DNA of 64,000 nucleotides from Planococcus salinarum. Its GTDB lineage: Bacteria; Bacillota; Bacilli; Bacillales_A; Planococcaceae. Of the stretch, positions 44,894 to 54,026 are shown piece by piece (within the stretch, counting starts at the first letter, position 1; the number at the start of each line of letters is the position of its first letter). The stretch is taken from contig NZ_VIFV01000001.1 of NCBI RefSeq assembly GCF_007004625.1, forward strand, positions 248,001 through 312,000, read 5' to 3'. Under the pieces are notes generated by a model. It saw nothing but the letters and a program-made list of their open reading frames with translations, made no database searches and was not told the DNA's origin. The position numbers and the translations under genes are program-made.

Positions 44894-45014
44894 GAAATGC
44901 GACCGTGCCCGTTAAGCTCTGAAAGGCGTAAGGCGAGCCAGCGAAGTGGCGTTTTTTGCCGCGCAGCTGGATTGACTTACGACCCGAAGAGCTGGGCCAC
45001 GGGAGTCTGGACAG
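44894..45014 (+). repeat. Palindromic repeat family, tandem unit E3
   Basis: The third unit of the tandem, again 122 bases on. A truncated fourth start (GAAATGCGACCATGCGTTAA) follows at 45016-45035. Confidence 0.85.
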
Positions 45015-45044
45015 CGAAATGCGACCATGCGTTAAGCCACGGAA

Positions 45045-46571
45045 TCAAAAGAACCCTTGCTTGTCCTGACTGTAGCTGACCAGCATATTTTTCGTGTTTT
45101 GGTAATGGTCCAGCATCATTTTGTGGTTTTCACGGCCAAAGCCTGACATTTTGTATCCACCGAATGCAGCATGGGCTGGATACTGGTGATAGCAGTTTGT
45201 CCAGACGCGGCCCGCTTGGATGCCGCGGCCGAAACGGTAAGCTGTATGCGTATCGCGTGTCCAGATGCCGGCTCCCAGTCCATATAATGTATCATTTGCA
45301 ATTTCCATCGCTTCTTCTTTTGTTTTGAAAGTCGTTACGGAAACAACCGGTCCAAAAATCTCTTCCTGGAACACGCGCATTTTGTTGTTTCCTTTAAATA
45401 CAGTCGGCTTGATATAGAATCCTTCCGCCAAATCGCCTTCAAGCACATTTCGATCGCCGCCCGCAAGGACTTCCGCGCCTTCCTGCTTGCCGATATCCAG
45501 ATAGGACATGATTTTCTCCATCTGCTCCTGGGAAGCCTGTGCCCCCATCATCGTTTCCGGATCAAGCGGGTTGCCGATTTTAATTGCTTCAACACGCTTC
45601 AACGCCCGTTCCATGAATTCTTCGTAAATATCTTCCTGAATCAGTACACGGGACGGACAAGTACAAACCTCGCCCTGATTCAGCGCGAACATGACAAAAC
45701 CTTCAATCGCTTTATCAAGGAAGGCATCATCCTGATCCATGATGTCCTTGAAGAAGATGTTCGGTGATTTGCCGCCCAGCTCCAGCGTGACCGGGATCAA
45801 GTTTTGTGACGCATATTGCATAATCATCCGGCCCGTTGTTGTTTCCCCTGTGAAAGCGACTTTGGCAACGCGTGGACTGGATGCCAGCGGTTTCCCTGCT
45901 TCAAGCCCGAAACCGTTAACAATATTCAACACTCCCGGCGGCAGTAAATCGCCGACCAGTTCAGCCCATACCAGGATGCTTGCAGGGGTCTGCTCTGCCG
46001 GTTTCAATACGACACAGTTTCCTGCAGCGAGTGCTGGCGCCAGTTTCCAGGTTGCCATCAGCAGCGGGAAGTTCCACGGAATGATTTGTGCAACCACCCC
46101 CAGCGGCTCATGGAAATGATATGCAACTGTGTCATCATCAATTTGGCTGAGCGATCCTTCCTGTGCACGGATAACTCCTGCAAAATACCGGTAATGGTCG
46201 ATTGCCAAAGGAATATCAGCATTCAAGGTTTCCCGCACCGCTTTACCGTTGTCCCAGGTTTCTGCAACTGCAAGCATTTCCAGATTTTGTTCCATCCGAT
46301 CAGCAATCTTCAAAAGAATATTGGCGCGTTCCGTAACTGATGTTTTGCCCCAGGCATCCTTCGCTGCATGGGCTGCATCTATCGCGGCTTCCACATCTTC
46401 CGCAGTCGAACGTGCAATTTCTGTGAATTTCTTGCCGTTAACAGGAGAAACATTATCGAAATACTGTCCTTTTGCCGGTGCTCTCCATTCACCATTAATA
46501 TAGTTTTCATACCTTTCCTTAAATGAACTCTTAGCCCCACTTGTATTCGGCACTGCATATTCCATTACCAT
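45045..46571 (-). CDS. Aldehyde dehydrogenase (ExaC/AldB-like)
   Basis: 508 residues, NAD-dependent aldehyde dehydrogenase. Motifs: [46 protein letters not shown] with the general-base Glu, and [11 protein letters not shown] with the catalytic Cys. The sequence style is that of acetaldehyde dehydrogenases of the AcoD/ExaC type that travel with DUF779. The ATG at 46571 has GGAGG seven bases upstream; the frame to 46691 is an untranslated extension. Confidence 0.93.
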   Translation of the reverse strand: MVMEYAVPNTSGAKSSFKERYENYINGEWRAPAKGQYFDNVSPVNGKKFTEIARSTAEDVEAAIDAAHAAKDAWGKTSVTERANILLKIADRMEQNLEMLAVAETWDNGKAVRETLNADIPLAIDHYRYFAGVIRAQEGSLSQIDDDTVAYHFHEPLGVVAQIIPWNFPLLMATWKLAPALAAGNCVVLKPAEQTPASILVWAELVGDLLPPGVLNIVNGFGLEAGKPLASSPRVAKVAFTGETTTGRMIMQYASQNLIPVTLELGGKSPNIFFKDIMDQDDAFLDKAIEGFVMFALNQGEVCTCPSRVLIQEDIYEEFMERALKRVEAIKIGNPLDPETMMGAQASQEQMEKIMSYLDIGKQEGAEVLAGGDRNVLEGDLAEGFYIKPTVFKGNNKMRVFQEEIFGPVVSVTTFKTKEEAMEIANDTLYGLGAGIWTRDTHTAYRFGRGIQAGRVWTNCYHQYPAHAAFGGYKMSGFGRENHKMMLDHYQNTKNMLVSYSQDKQGFF

Positions 46572-46807
46572 TCTGTTTCCTCCCTTTAATTCAATTGCCG
46601 TTATGTATGCGCTTTCATTATACTGTTGATTTGTTTGCACATAATGAAACAGCTTACCTCTTATATTGTCAAACAACTTAGAAAATTGCAATAGATTATA
46701 CTCTTCTTTTTTCTTCGGCCCTCAATTAACGCTTCGTTTTGTTCTGCCCCTTTTGGGGGGTATAATGGAGACACACAGCAAATTCTATAAATCGAAGGGA
46801 TTTTATT

Positions 46808-47515
46808 ATGCGAATCAATAAATTTTTAAGTGAAACCGGAATTACCTCACGCCGCGGAGCGGACAAATTCATCGATGCCGGCCGCGTCACCATCAACGGT
46901 GCACCAGCGGAACTCGGCAGCAAGGTTCAGCCGGGAGATGAAGTGCACGTCGACGGCAAATTAATCGAACAACCGCAGCAGGAGTATATTTATCTCGCGT
47001 TGAATAAACCTGTCGGCATCACCAGCACGACCGAACGCCACATCAAAGGGAACATTGTCGATTTCGTCAATCATCCTGAACGCATCTTCCACGTCGGCCG
47101 CCTCGATAAAGACTCAGAAGGCCTCATTCTGCTGACAAATGACGGCGACATCGTCAATGAAATCCTGCGGCATGAAAATGAACACGAAAAAGAATACATC
47201 GTCAGGGTCGATATGCCGATCACCGATTCTTTTCTGGATAAAATGGAAAGCGGCGTCGAGATTCTCGATACCGTCACGCTTCCGGCAAAAGCGGAAAAAC
47301 TGACAAAGTATATTTTTAAACTGACGCTTAAACAGGGCTTGAATCGCCAAATACGCCGGATGTGCACCGCACTTGGCTATGAAGTACGGAGCCTGCAGCG
47401 GATTCGGATTATGAATATCCATCTCGGCGATCTGCCGGTCGGAGAATGGCGCGACTTGACGGACGATGAACGCAGTGAATTATTCAGGCGTCTTGGCTAT
47501 ACACCCAAACGATGA
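46808..47515 (+). CDS. rluF: Ribosomal large subunit pseudouridine synthase F
   Basis: 235 residues: N-terminal S4 RNA-binding domain (MRINKFLSETGITSRRGADK), then the RsuA/RluB/RluF catalytic domain with the active Asp in HVGRLDKDSEGLILLTNDG and QGLNRQIRRMCTALGYEVRSLQR. It modifies a uridine in 23S rRNA; YjbC/RluF is the closest type by its short length. Eleven bases separate it from the next gene, so the two form a unit. Confidence 0.92.
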   Translation: MRINKFLSETGITSRRGADKFIDAGRVTINGAPAELGSKVQPGDEVHVDGKLIEQPQQEYIYLALNKPVGITSTTERHIKGNIVDFVNHPERIFHVGRLDKDSEGLILLTNDGDIVNEILRHENEHEKEYIVRVDMPITDSFLDKMESGVEILDTVTLPAKAEKLTKYIFKLTLKQGLNRQIRRMCTALGYEVRSLQRIRIMNIHLGDLPVGEWRDLTDDERSELFRRLGYTPKR

Positions 47516-47527
47516 GGAGGATGCTGC

Positions 47528-48241
47528 ATGCTGACAATGACGAACACACCGAATTATACCGGTGTTAAAATAAGCGGTGATTATTTTGATCTCGATGATT
47601 TAAATCAGGCCATTTATAAAGTGATCGGCAAAGAAGAGCAATATCACGGTTATGAAGGATCACGGAGGCGCCTGCTCGGAATTTCCTATGAACTCCGTCA
47701 CGCTGCCCAGGGTGACCGCAATGTCGAATTTGTTTTTAATGGTCTCCATGACCATACGATGAAGCAACATGGATTTATCGCACCGGATAAAAATATTTAT
47801 TATTCGGTTGAAGTACTTTGGCCGGAGCTGATCTATGCAGCAATTGCCATGAAGGATTTCGTCAGCCTCTACCAGAAACAGGCTTCGAAATCTGTATGGG
47901 ATATTCACCTTCCCGTCATCTACCGTTTTCAGGCTCTTGTCCTTGACTGTCTTCAGGGGCATATACCGGACGCAGAATACAAAACAATTATAAAAGGTTT
48001 CGACCAGCTGGCTACCGTGGACGATTATGCAATCCAATACGTCGACCTGATGAACCTGAAGTATATCGGGATGACAAAGCAGCAGCGCGAAAAAAACCTT
48101 TCCACCATCGCTTTAAAACTCGCTGTACAGGATAAAGATTATCAGGCATTCCGCCAGCAGGTAATGACTGCGGCGACCGGCAAAAAGCGGATCCACGAAA
48201 TCAACATATCGGCGGAATATCCGGAAGAAATCGAGTGGTAA
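47528..48241 (+). CDS. Hypothetical protein, possibly DUF6904 family
   Basis: 237 residues without membrane segments. The opening TPNYTGVKISGDYFDLDDLNQAIYK, RRRLLGISYELRHAAQGDR and NIYYSVEVLWPELIYAAIAM look like the DUF6904 family as I remember it, which has no known function. AGGAGG lies seven bases before the ATG at 47528. Co-transcribed with rluF, with which it need not share a role. Confidence 0.7.
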   Translation: MLTMTNTPNYTGVKISGDYFDLDDLNQAIYKVIGKEEQYHGYEGSRRRLLGISYELRHAAQGDRNVEFVFNGLHDHTMKQHGFIAPDKNIYYSVEVLWPELIYAAIAMKDFVSLYQKQASKSVWDIHLPVIYRFQALVLDCLQGHIPDAEYKTIIKGFDQLATVDDYAIQYVDLMNLKYIGMTKQQREKNLSTIALKLAVQDKDYQAFRQQVMTAATGKKRIHEINISAEYPEEIEW

Positions 48242-48278
48242 AATCGAAAAAGCTGAGCTTCGGCTGCGTCTTTCAGCC

Positions 48279-48327
48279 ATAAAAGGCTTTGCTGTCCAGG
48301 ATTCCCTGGAAGCAAAGGCTTTTTCTT
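48279..48327 (+). terminator. Terminator of the rluF unit
   Basis: GGCTTTGCT and AGCAAAGGC form a stem with a hairpin-forming loop, followed by TTTTTCTTTT. Confidence 0.7.
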
Positions 48328-48380
48328 TTCACTTAGATGATTCCGAAATACGCATTTTCTGGGTGTTATGGCAGAAAAAC

Positions 48381-48415
48381 ACCGGGACCATCCGTTTAAA
48401 AGGAGGGTCCCGGCT
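48381..48415 (-). terminator. Terminator overlapping the end of the fragment gene
   Basis: On the minus strand CCGGGACCCTCC and GGATGGTCCCGG form a stem followed by TGTTTTT. The stop codon of the fragment ORF lies inside. Confidence 0.7.
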
Positions 48416-48771
48416 TATTCAACAGGTCCGCATTGACAGCTTTCGCCGCTAACAAACCACCATTCATTTCTTTAGTGCCGTAAGGATTATTGTATGTCAC
48501 CTCAACGTATGACTTTGTCCACCTGCCTTTTTCCTTCTCCATTTCCTTTGCACCTTTTGCAATCTTTTCCCGATAATTGCCTGCCAAATGTATTACCACC
48601 CCTTCAACCAAGGCTTCTTTCGGAGAAATATCGTATAATTACCCACCTTTGCTGACTTCTGCTTCTTCTGCCGCAGCTGCCAGTGTCAGGTTAAATATCC
48701 CTCTCCCGTTCACCACTTTCCCTTTTAAGAACCCAAGAGAACGGGTACATTCTTTTATACAAATAAATTCT
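48396..48771 (-). pseudogene. Remnant of an unrecognised protein gene, interrupted by an in-frame stop
   Basis: The minus-strand frame reads about 38 sensible codons (ending FNLTLAAAAEEAEVSKGG), hits TAA near 48640, and continues in the same frame for about 80 codons through LVEGVVIHLAGNYREKIAKG and SYVEVTYNNPYGTKEMN to LLNKPGPSF. The second part alone is a 71-codon ORF from a GTG-type start at 48611. Both parts have coding-like composition and the end runs into a terminator, so a real gene that has been truncated and interrupted is likely. No family recognised. Confidence 0.4.
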
Positions 48772-48791
48772 TTTACCAGGAGGGAAAGTTG

Positions 48792-49211
48792 ATGAAGAAA
48801 TGGATGCTGCCAATCACTTTGACTGTATTATTAGCAGCTTGCAACACTGAAGAAAATCCGGAATTGGAAGAAGAAGGCGAGACAGAAGTTTCCGCCCCGG
48901 AAGGCGATGATCTGGATCCCACAGATCCAGTGGAAGTGGAAGACGCCGAAACAGTCGAAATAGCTGAATTGGTGGAAGGCAATATAGAAGAGGGTGCGCC
49001 CGTAAAGATTTCCGGCACGGTTGAAGAGTTGGCCGACAGTGTGGCATTTCCTTCATTTATTTTGAGCAATGGCGATCAGCAGGTATTTATCCGCAATATG
49101 TCGGAAACCGCCGCCGAGGTTGGGGACAGCATTCAAGTCGAAGGGATATATGACGGCAATGCGGAAGAAGATATGCCTTTGATATCCGCTTCAGTGATCA
49201 CTGTGGAATAA
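48792..49211 (+). CDS. Small acidic lipoprotein, possible OB-fold
   Basis: 139 residues. A signal peptide ends in the lipobox LLAAC with Cys17, so it is anchored to the outer face of the membrane. A very acidic linker (about 18-60) is followed by a compact domain with alternating strands (APVKISGTVEELADSVAFPS, QQVFIRNMSETAAEVGDSIQ) that looks like a tRNA_anti-like OB-fold. Function unknown. The ATG at 48792 follows AGGAGGGAAA; the codon before it is TTG. Confidence 0.8.
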   Translation: MKKWMLPITLTVLLAACNTEENPELEEEGETEVSAPEGDDLDPTDPVEVEDAETVEIAELVEGNIEEGAPVKISGTVEELADSVAFPSFILSNGDQQVFIRNMSETAAEVGDSIQVEGIYDGNAEEDMPLISASVITVE

Positions 49212-49231
49212 AAAACTTACAGTGTCCAAAC

Positions 49232-49267
49232 ATAGAAAAACCGGCCATCACGTGGCCGGTTTTTCAT
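49232..49267. terminator. Bidirectional terminator between convergent genes
   Basis: AAAAACCGGCCA and TGGCCGGTTTTT pair around a short loop. Confidence 0.85.
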
Positions 49268-49284
49268 TTCCATATTTTCAGTGA

Positions 49285-49710
49285 TTATTTATCCGGCTCA
49301 GCCGGTTCTGACACTTCATCGAGCGCAATGTCTGCATTGCCGTATGATTTATCTTTTACAGCAATATCTCCGAGTGAAACGATGCCCACCACTTTGTCTT
49401 TTTCCACGATCGGCAAACGGCGGATCTGGTGGTCAGCCATCAATTCAGCAGCTTCTTCCACTGACATATCCCGGCTTCCCGTCACAATACTTTCCGAAAG
49501 GATTTCCGAAACCGCTGAGTCCAGTGACAGATTGTCTGCAATGCCCCGAACCACAATGTCGCGGTCTGTTACGATGCCGATCAGCTTGTCGTTATCGATT
49601 ACGGGAATGGATCCCACATTGATTTCCTTCATTTTTGATGCCGCTTCCTGCAGAGACGTCTGCGGTGTGCACGTGTCTACTTCGCTGGTCATAATGTCTG
49701 CTATTTTCAC
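49285..49710 (-). CDS. CBS domain pair protein
   Basis: 141 residues made of two complete CBS motifs (MTSEVDTCTPQTSLQEAASK to GIVTDRDIVVRGI, and ILSESIVTGSRDMSVEEAAE to GIVSLGDIAVKD). Such stand-alone pairs bind adenosine nucleotides and often act as energy sensors; the B. subtilis YhcV/YlbB group is similar. A short acidic tail follows. AGGAGG precedes the ATG. Confidence 0.9.
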   Translation of the reverse strand: MKIADIMTSEVDTCTPQTSLQEAASKMKEINVGSIPVIDNDKLIGIVTDRDIVVRGIADNLSLDSAVSEILSESIVTGSRDMSVEEAAELMADHQIRRLPIVEKDKVVGIVSLGDIAVKDKSYGNADIALDEVSEPAEPDK

Positions 49711-49783
49711 TGGAAATTCCTCCTTATTATTTATTCATATTCCTTGTTTATCCGATTTGAAGCCATCGAAACCTTTTCACCCA

Positions 49784-49822
49784 TGAAAAAGGCGATTCCG
49801 CTTTGAAACGGAACCGCCATCT
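49784..49822 (-). terminator. Terminator of the amino-acid ABC transporter operon
   Basis: GGCGGTTCCGTTT and AAGCGGAATCGCC (minus strand) form a stem followed by TTTTT. It overlaps no gene. Confidence 0.8.
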
Positions 49823-49825
49823 GTC

Positions 49826-50548
49826 TTATTCAACCAATTGGATAAATTGCTTTGTACGTTCACTTTGAGGGTTTTCAAAGAAAGTTTTCGGATCCGCCGA
49901 TTCGATAATTGTTCCCTGATCGATCATGATGACCCGGTCCGCTACTTCTTTCGCGAACTTCATTTCATGGGTAACCACCACCATCGTCATCCCTTCTTCA
50001 GCCAGCTGCTTCATAACCTGAAGCACTTCACCGACCAGTTCCGGATCGAGAGCCGAAGTCGGCTCGTCAAAGAGCATGACTTTCGGTTCCATTGCAAGTG
50101 ATCTTGCAATGGCGACCCGCTGCTTCTGGCCCCCGGAAAGTTTACTTGGATAAACGTCTGCCTTATCTTCAAGGCCGACTTTCCGCAGAAGGTTCATCCC
50201 CAGTTTTTTCGCTTCTTCTTTTTTCATCTTTTTGACTGTGATCGGTGCTTCAATTACATTTTCCAACACCGTCTTATGCGGAAAGAGGTTGAAATGCTGG
50301 AAAACCATTCCAACTTCTGCTCTGATTTTGGACAAGTTCTCTTTTTTTGGATCGATCGTATGCCCGTCTATCGTTATCTTTCCGCTATTGATCATTTCCA
50401 AAAAGTTGAAACATCTAAGAAGCGTACTTTTTCCGGATCCACTGACCCCGACGAGAACAACCACCTCTTGGGGCTTCACATGCAAGTCAACGCCTTTCAG
50501 CACCTCGAGATCACCAAAGGATTTGTGTATATTTTCTCCAATTATCAT
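49826..50548 (-). CDS. Polar amino-acid ABC transporter ATP-binding protein
   Basis: 240 residues, GlnQ-like. Walker [11 protein letters not shown] at about 34-43, signature [14 protein letters not shown], Walker [17 protein letters not shown]-loop [10 protein letters not shown]. Last gene of an operon with the permease and the binding protein. The amino acid carried cannot be told reliably; glutamine, cystine or arginine are typical of this subfamily. Confidence 0.93.
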   Translation of the reverse strand: MIIGENIHKSFGDLEVLKGVDLHVKPQEVVVLVGVSGSGKSTLLRCFNFLEMINSGKITIDGHTIDPKKENLSKIRAEVGMVFQHFNLFPHKTVLENVIEAPITVKKMKKEEAKKLGMNLLRKVGLEDKADVYPSKLSGGQKQRVAIARSLAMEPKVMLFDEPTSALDPELVGEVLQVMKQLAEEGMTMVVVTHEMKFAKEVADRVIMIDQGTIIESADPKTFFENPQSERTKQFIQLVE

Positions 50549-50560
50549 GTTTAAACCTCC

Positions 50561-51229
50561 TTAGGCTTTGTCCACATCGAGTTTATTTTCATACCAGCGC
50601 AACAGGTACGTAAAGATCATTACGAGCACAAGATAATACAGCGCAACTACCAGGAAAGATTCGAATGGCTGGAAAGACTGTGCCGCTTCGCGGTTTGCCA
50701 GCGAGAAAATTTCCCCTACCCCGATGATATAGACCAGGGATGAATCTTTCAATGTAATGATGAACTGGTTGCCAAGTGGTGGAATCGAGCGGCGCAAGGC
50801 TTGCGGAAAAACAATGCGCTGCATCGTCTGTTTCCGGTTCATGCCAAGCGACATACTCGCTTCGCGCTGCCCAGGGTCCACGCCCTGGATGGCACCACGG
50901 AATATCTCTGCGATGTAGGCACCATTATGGACACCCAGGGCGATGGCACCTGCCCAGAAGTTATCCATTGTATAAATTTCCACAATCCCAAAATACAGGA
51001 ACATGATTTGTACAATCAGCGGGGTTCCCCGGATGACCGTAATGTAGATGTTGGCGATTCCCTGCAGAATTTTTGAGCCTGAAATTTTCATCAGGGCAAA
51101 TACCAACCCGATGACTGTACCCAGGACGACGCCGATTGCAGTCAATTGCAGCGTGACAACCGTAGCTCTCAGAAATCCGGGATAGGTCCGCATAAATACT
51201 TCATATACTGTCGAAAATAATTCTAACAT
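50561..51229 (-). CDS. Polar amino-acid ABC transporter permease
   Basis: 222 residues of the His/Glu/Gln/Arg permease family, with about five transmembrane helices and the EAA-type loop (GVDPGQREASMSLGMNRKQT). The start is taken as ATG at 51229, after GGGAGGAATG; an in-frame GTG at 51238 is close to the ribosome binding site. Twelve bases separate it from the ATPase gene. Confidence 0.92.
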   Translation of the reverse strand: MLELFSTVYEVFMRTYPGFLRATVVTLQLTAIGVVLGTVIGLVFALMKISGSKILQGIANIYITVIRGTPLIVQIMFLYFGIVEIYTMDNFWAGAIALGVHNGAYIAEIFRGAIQGVDPGQREASMSLGMNRKQTMQRIVFPQALRRSIPPLGNQFIITLKDSSLVYIIGVGEIFSLANREAAQSFQPFESFLVVALYYLVLVMIFTYLLRWYENKLDVDKA

Positions 51230-51257
51230 AGACACCATTCCTCCCTATCCCAAATGA

Positions 51258-52097
51258 TTATTTGAGGATCTCGACTCCTTCAAGATCTACATCAAGGAGG
51301 TTACGGCCGAACCATTTTTCAGAAATCTCATCATATGTGCCGTTTTCAATGATTGCATCAAGTGCTTCATTTACTGCTTCAAGCAGTGCTTCGTCTTCTT
51401 TGTTTACTGCAACAGCCGCTTGCTCAATCCATAGCGGGTCGCCGACCATTTCGATTTCAAGTCCTGCGTTCTGTGCTTCAAATCCTACGACGTCTGCAGT
51501 AATAACTGCGTCCAGACGTCCTTCAATCGCCAAATCCTGCAATGCGACAACGTCACTGTTGTAATACTGGATATCATCTGTATATTGCTGTGCCGCTGTA
51601 TCATATGTGCTCTGGCCGACAACGCCGATTTTCGCGCCTTCAAGATCCTCTTCCGAAGTGATTTCCGTATTTCCTTCACGTACAAAAATTACACCGCCGG
51701 AGTAGTAATAAGGATCAGAAAATGAAACCTGCTCTTCACGCTCTTCAGTAATTGCCATCGATCCGATGATGGCATCAAAACGGTTAGTTGTCAGCCCTTG
51801 GATAATCGTTTCCCAAGGAGTCGTGATCGGATTTGGTTCAAGGCCCATCTCTTCTGCAAGCGCGTTGCTGATATCAATATCGAAGCCTGTCAAATCTCCA
51901 CCTTCAGTAAAGTTAAAAGGTTTGTACAGACCACTTGATGCTGTCGTGAATTCACCTGGCTCCACCAGATCCAAATCGCTTCCTGCTCCTTCTGAATCCG
52001 ATCCTTCCGAGCCGTTTGATGTGTCTTCGTCACCGCATGCAGCGATAATCATACCTGCTGATAAAACAATCCCTAAAAATGGTAATTTTTTATTCAT
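51258..52097 (-). CDS. Amino-acid ABC transporter substrate-binding lipoprotein
   Basis: 279 residues. Lipobox MIIAAC with Cys21 is followed by an acidic serine-rich linker and a type II periplasmic-binding domain (GEFTTASSGLYKPFNF, GFDIDISNALAEEMG, DAIIGSMAITEEREEQVSFS). It captures a polar amino acid outside the membrane for the permease. First structural gene of the operon; its RpiR-type neighbour may regulate it. Confidence 0.93.
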   Translation of the reverse strand: MNKKLPFLGIVLSAGMIIAACGDEDTSNGSEGSDSEGAGSDLDLVEPGEFTTASSGLYKPFNFTEGGDLTGFDIDISNALAEEMGLEPNPITTPWETIIQGLTTNRFDAIIGSMAITEEREEQVSFSDPYYYSGGVIFVREGNTEITSEEDLEGAKIGVVGQSTYDTAAQQYTDDIQYYNSDVVALQDLAIEGRLDAVITADVVGFEAQNAGLEIEMVGDPLWIEQAAVAVNKEDEALLEAVNEALDAIIENGTYDEISEKWFGRNLLDVDLEGVEILK

Positions 52098-52174
52098 AAT
52101 TAATATCCCCTTTTCGTTTTATAGTTGACCGAAACGCCTGGGCGCTTCGGGGCCTGCTTTACATTGGGTATACA

Positions 52175-53017
52175 TCAGATGAAAATCTCTTTCTTCATGT
52201 AAATCGCTTCCACTTTCGCCAAATTGCTTTTCACTTTCGCGTGTTCCTTTACATAGACGAAACGCATGATTGAAGCGATCAGCGCATGCACGGCAGTATA
52301 GGAATCGATGTTCAGATTCGAGTTTACGGAAACTTCCAGAGAAATATCTGCAAAAGCAGCAGCGGGGGAATCCGCAGAATCCGTAATCAGTACAATTTTG
52401 GCGCCTTGTTTTTTTGCTGTCGCAAGCGTATCAATAACGGATTTCGTATAACGCGGGAAAACAAAGGCGATGACCGTATCCTCAGCGGTCAAATCCGATA
52501 ACTGGCGGTAATATTGGCCATCGCCATGCATCAGCAATTCAGCATGGTCCAATGTCAGATTCAACCAGGAAGTCATAAAATGAGCAAGTCCATAATCAAA
52601 AAAATTGCTTGTGACATAAATAGCCTTTGCCCGTCCGATGGAATCCACCGCCTGCAGCAACTGATCTTCATCCATCGTTTTCTTCAACTGAGTGATACTG
52701 GCAATATCCGCATCCAATAAATTCCCCAGGAAGGATTGCTCAACTGCCGGCTGTGGATCCGTTTCCTCAACCTGTTCAAAGCGCTCTTCAGCGAGTTTCC
52801 TCTGGAGAACATGCTGAAATTCAGCATAGCCCCGGTACCCCAGCTTTTGCGACCAACGGATCACCGTCGACTCACTGACGTTCACTCTCTTCCCCACTTC
52901 CAGCGCAGAAGAGAACGCCAGGAAGATAGGTTCCTTAAAAAACAAATCTCCTATCTTCTTTTGGCCGGAACTGAAATCTTTATAAGAATTTGAAACATTC
53001 CGCAGTAAATCCTGCAT
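52175..53017 (-). CDS. MurR/RpiR family transcriptional regulator
   Basis: 280 residues: N-terminal helix-turn-helix of the RpiR type (ALEVGKRVNVSESTVIRWSQKLG at about 36-58) and a C-terminal SIS sugar-phosphate-binding domain (about 120-260, VTSNFFDYGLAHF, VIAFVFPRYTKSVIDTL, VLITDSADSPAAA). Such regulators normally sense phosphosugars, so location upstream of an amino-acid transporter is a little unusual. The ATG at 53017 has GGGGG upstream. It is on the same strand, 77 bases before the binding-protein gene, with a GC-rich hairpin in the gap. Confidence 0.87.
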   Translation of the reverse strand: MQDLLRNVSNSYKDFSSGQKKIGDLFFKEPIFLAFSSALEVGKRVNVSESTVIRWSQKLGYRGYAEFQHVLQRKLAEERFEQVEETDPQPAVEQSFLGNLLDADIASITQLKKTMDEDQLLQAVDSIGRAKAIYVTSNFFDYGLAHFMTSWLNLTLDHAELLMHGDGQYYRQLSDLTAEDTVIAFVFPRYTKSVIDTLATAKKQGAKIVLITDSADSPAAAFADISLEVSVNSNLNIDSYTAVHALIASIMRFVYVKEHAKVKSNLAKVEAIYMKKEIFI

Positions 53018-53273
53018 ATTTTGGAACCCCCAATGTAAGAACAAGGTAAAGTCTTACTACTTATTATACAATACTGCAGGATTTCCTTCAATAATAAATT
53101 GAATATTCTTTTTAAAAGCAAGTATAAGGAGGAATATTTGCACTTCTTTTTCCCTATTCCTTCCCCTTCCAAACTCCCAGTAAATTTACAACCGACACCG
53201 CTTTTCTTAATTGCCTCAATTCCTGAAGTTTTCTAGTATACTATTTGTATAACCTTAAAATGGAGTGTTGTCT

Positions 53274-54026
53274 TTGAAATGGGAACAAAGAATTTATCGC
53301 CTTTTCTTACTATGGTATGCCATCGGAATCATCCTGTTGGCATTTGACTTGCTGCCGCCCTGGCTGGAATGGGCCAACGCCGTATTTCTTATACTGGCCG
53401 GCACTTTGGGGTTCATGTACTTCCTGCGTCGCTTTGGAAAACCTGCCGGCATTATGATCGGTTCGACCATTTTTTTGGCGACCTTTGTCATCGAGTGGGC
53501 CGGAGCAAGTTCAGGATTCCTCTTCGGGTCCTATGATTACACCGATCGCTTCGCTCCGAATTTATTCGGAGTGCCGATTGCCATCGGCTTTGCCTGGCTG
53601 ATGGTCATTTCCACATCGCATGTTTTGGCGCGCTGGATATTTCCAACGGGCACATTCGCTTATGCCGCAACCGGGGGAATTGGGGCGGTCATCATGGATT
53701 TGATCATCGATCCAGTCGCCTATCAGTTAAAATCCTATTGGATCTGGGAAGACACCGGCTGGTACTACGGCATTCCCTGGACCAATTTTTTCGGATGGTT
53801 TGCGGTATCGTTTGTGCTGCATCTGCTGATCGACTGGATAATGCGGCGCAAATCGATGACCATTACCGATGAAACACCCGAAAGAAGGCTGGTGCTGCTG
53901 TATTTGCTGATGATCAGCATGTTCGCCATGCTGGGCGCCCTGGGCGGTCTATGGCTCGCTGTAGCGGCCAGTATCATCCCCGCTTTGCTGCTGGTTGCCG
54001 TGGCATGGAAAAGGAGGCCCCTATGA
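53274..54026 (+). CDS. Carotenoid biosynthesis protein, CruF-like (DUF422)
   Basis: 250 residues with seven or eight transmembrane helices. Family landmarks: FVIEWAGASSGFLFGSYDYTD at about 78-98, and DLIIDPVAYQLKSYWIWEDTGWYYGIPWTNFFGW. CruF-type proteins add water across the C1-C2 bond of carotenoid end groups; in other pigmented Bacillales, DUF422 proteins are linked to 1-hydroxylation of C30 carotenoids. The start is TTG at 53274, six bases after TGGAGTG. First gene of the + strand crt operon, overlapping the next by four bases. Confidence 0.87.
   Translation: MKWEQRIYRLFLLWYAIGIILLAFDLLPPWLEWANAVFLILAGTLGFMYFLRRFGKPAGIMIGSTIFLATFVIEWAGASSGFLFGSYDYTDRFAPNLFGVPIAIGFAWLMVISTSHVLARWIFPTGTFAYAATGGIGAVIMDLIIDPVAYQLKSYWIWEDTGWYYGIPWTNFFGWFAVSFVLHLLIDWIMRRKSMTITDETPERRLVLLYLLMISMFAMLGALGGLWLAVAASIIPALLLVAVAWKRRPL

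Noticed and set aside
44712-45079. ORFs of 67 and 81 codons inside the tandem repeat units
   Set aside because: They only translate the repeat and its copy, have no proper ribosome binding site, and cross from unit to unit by chance.
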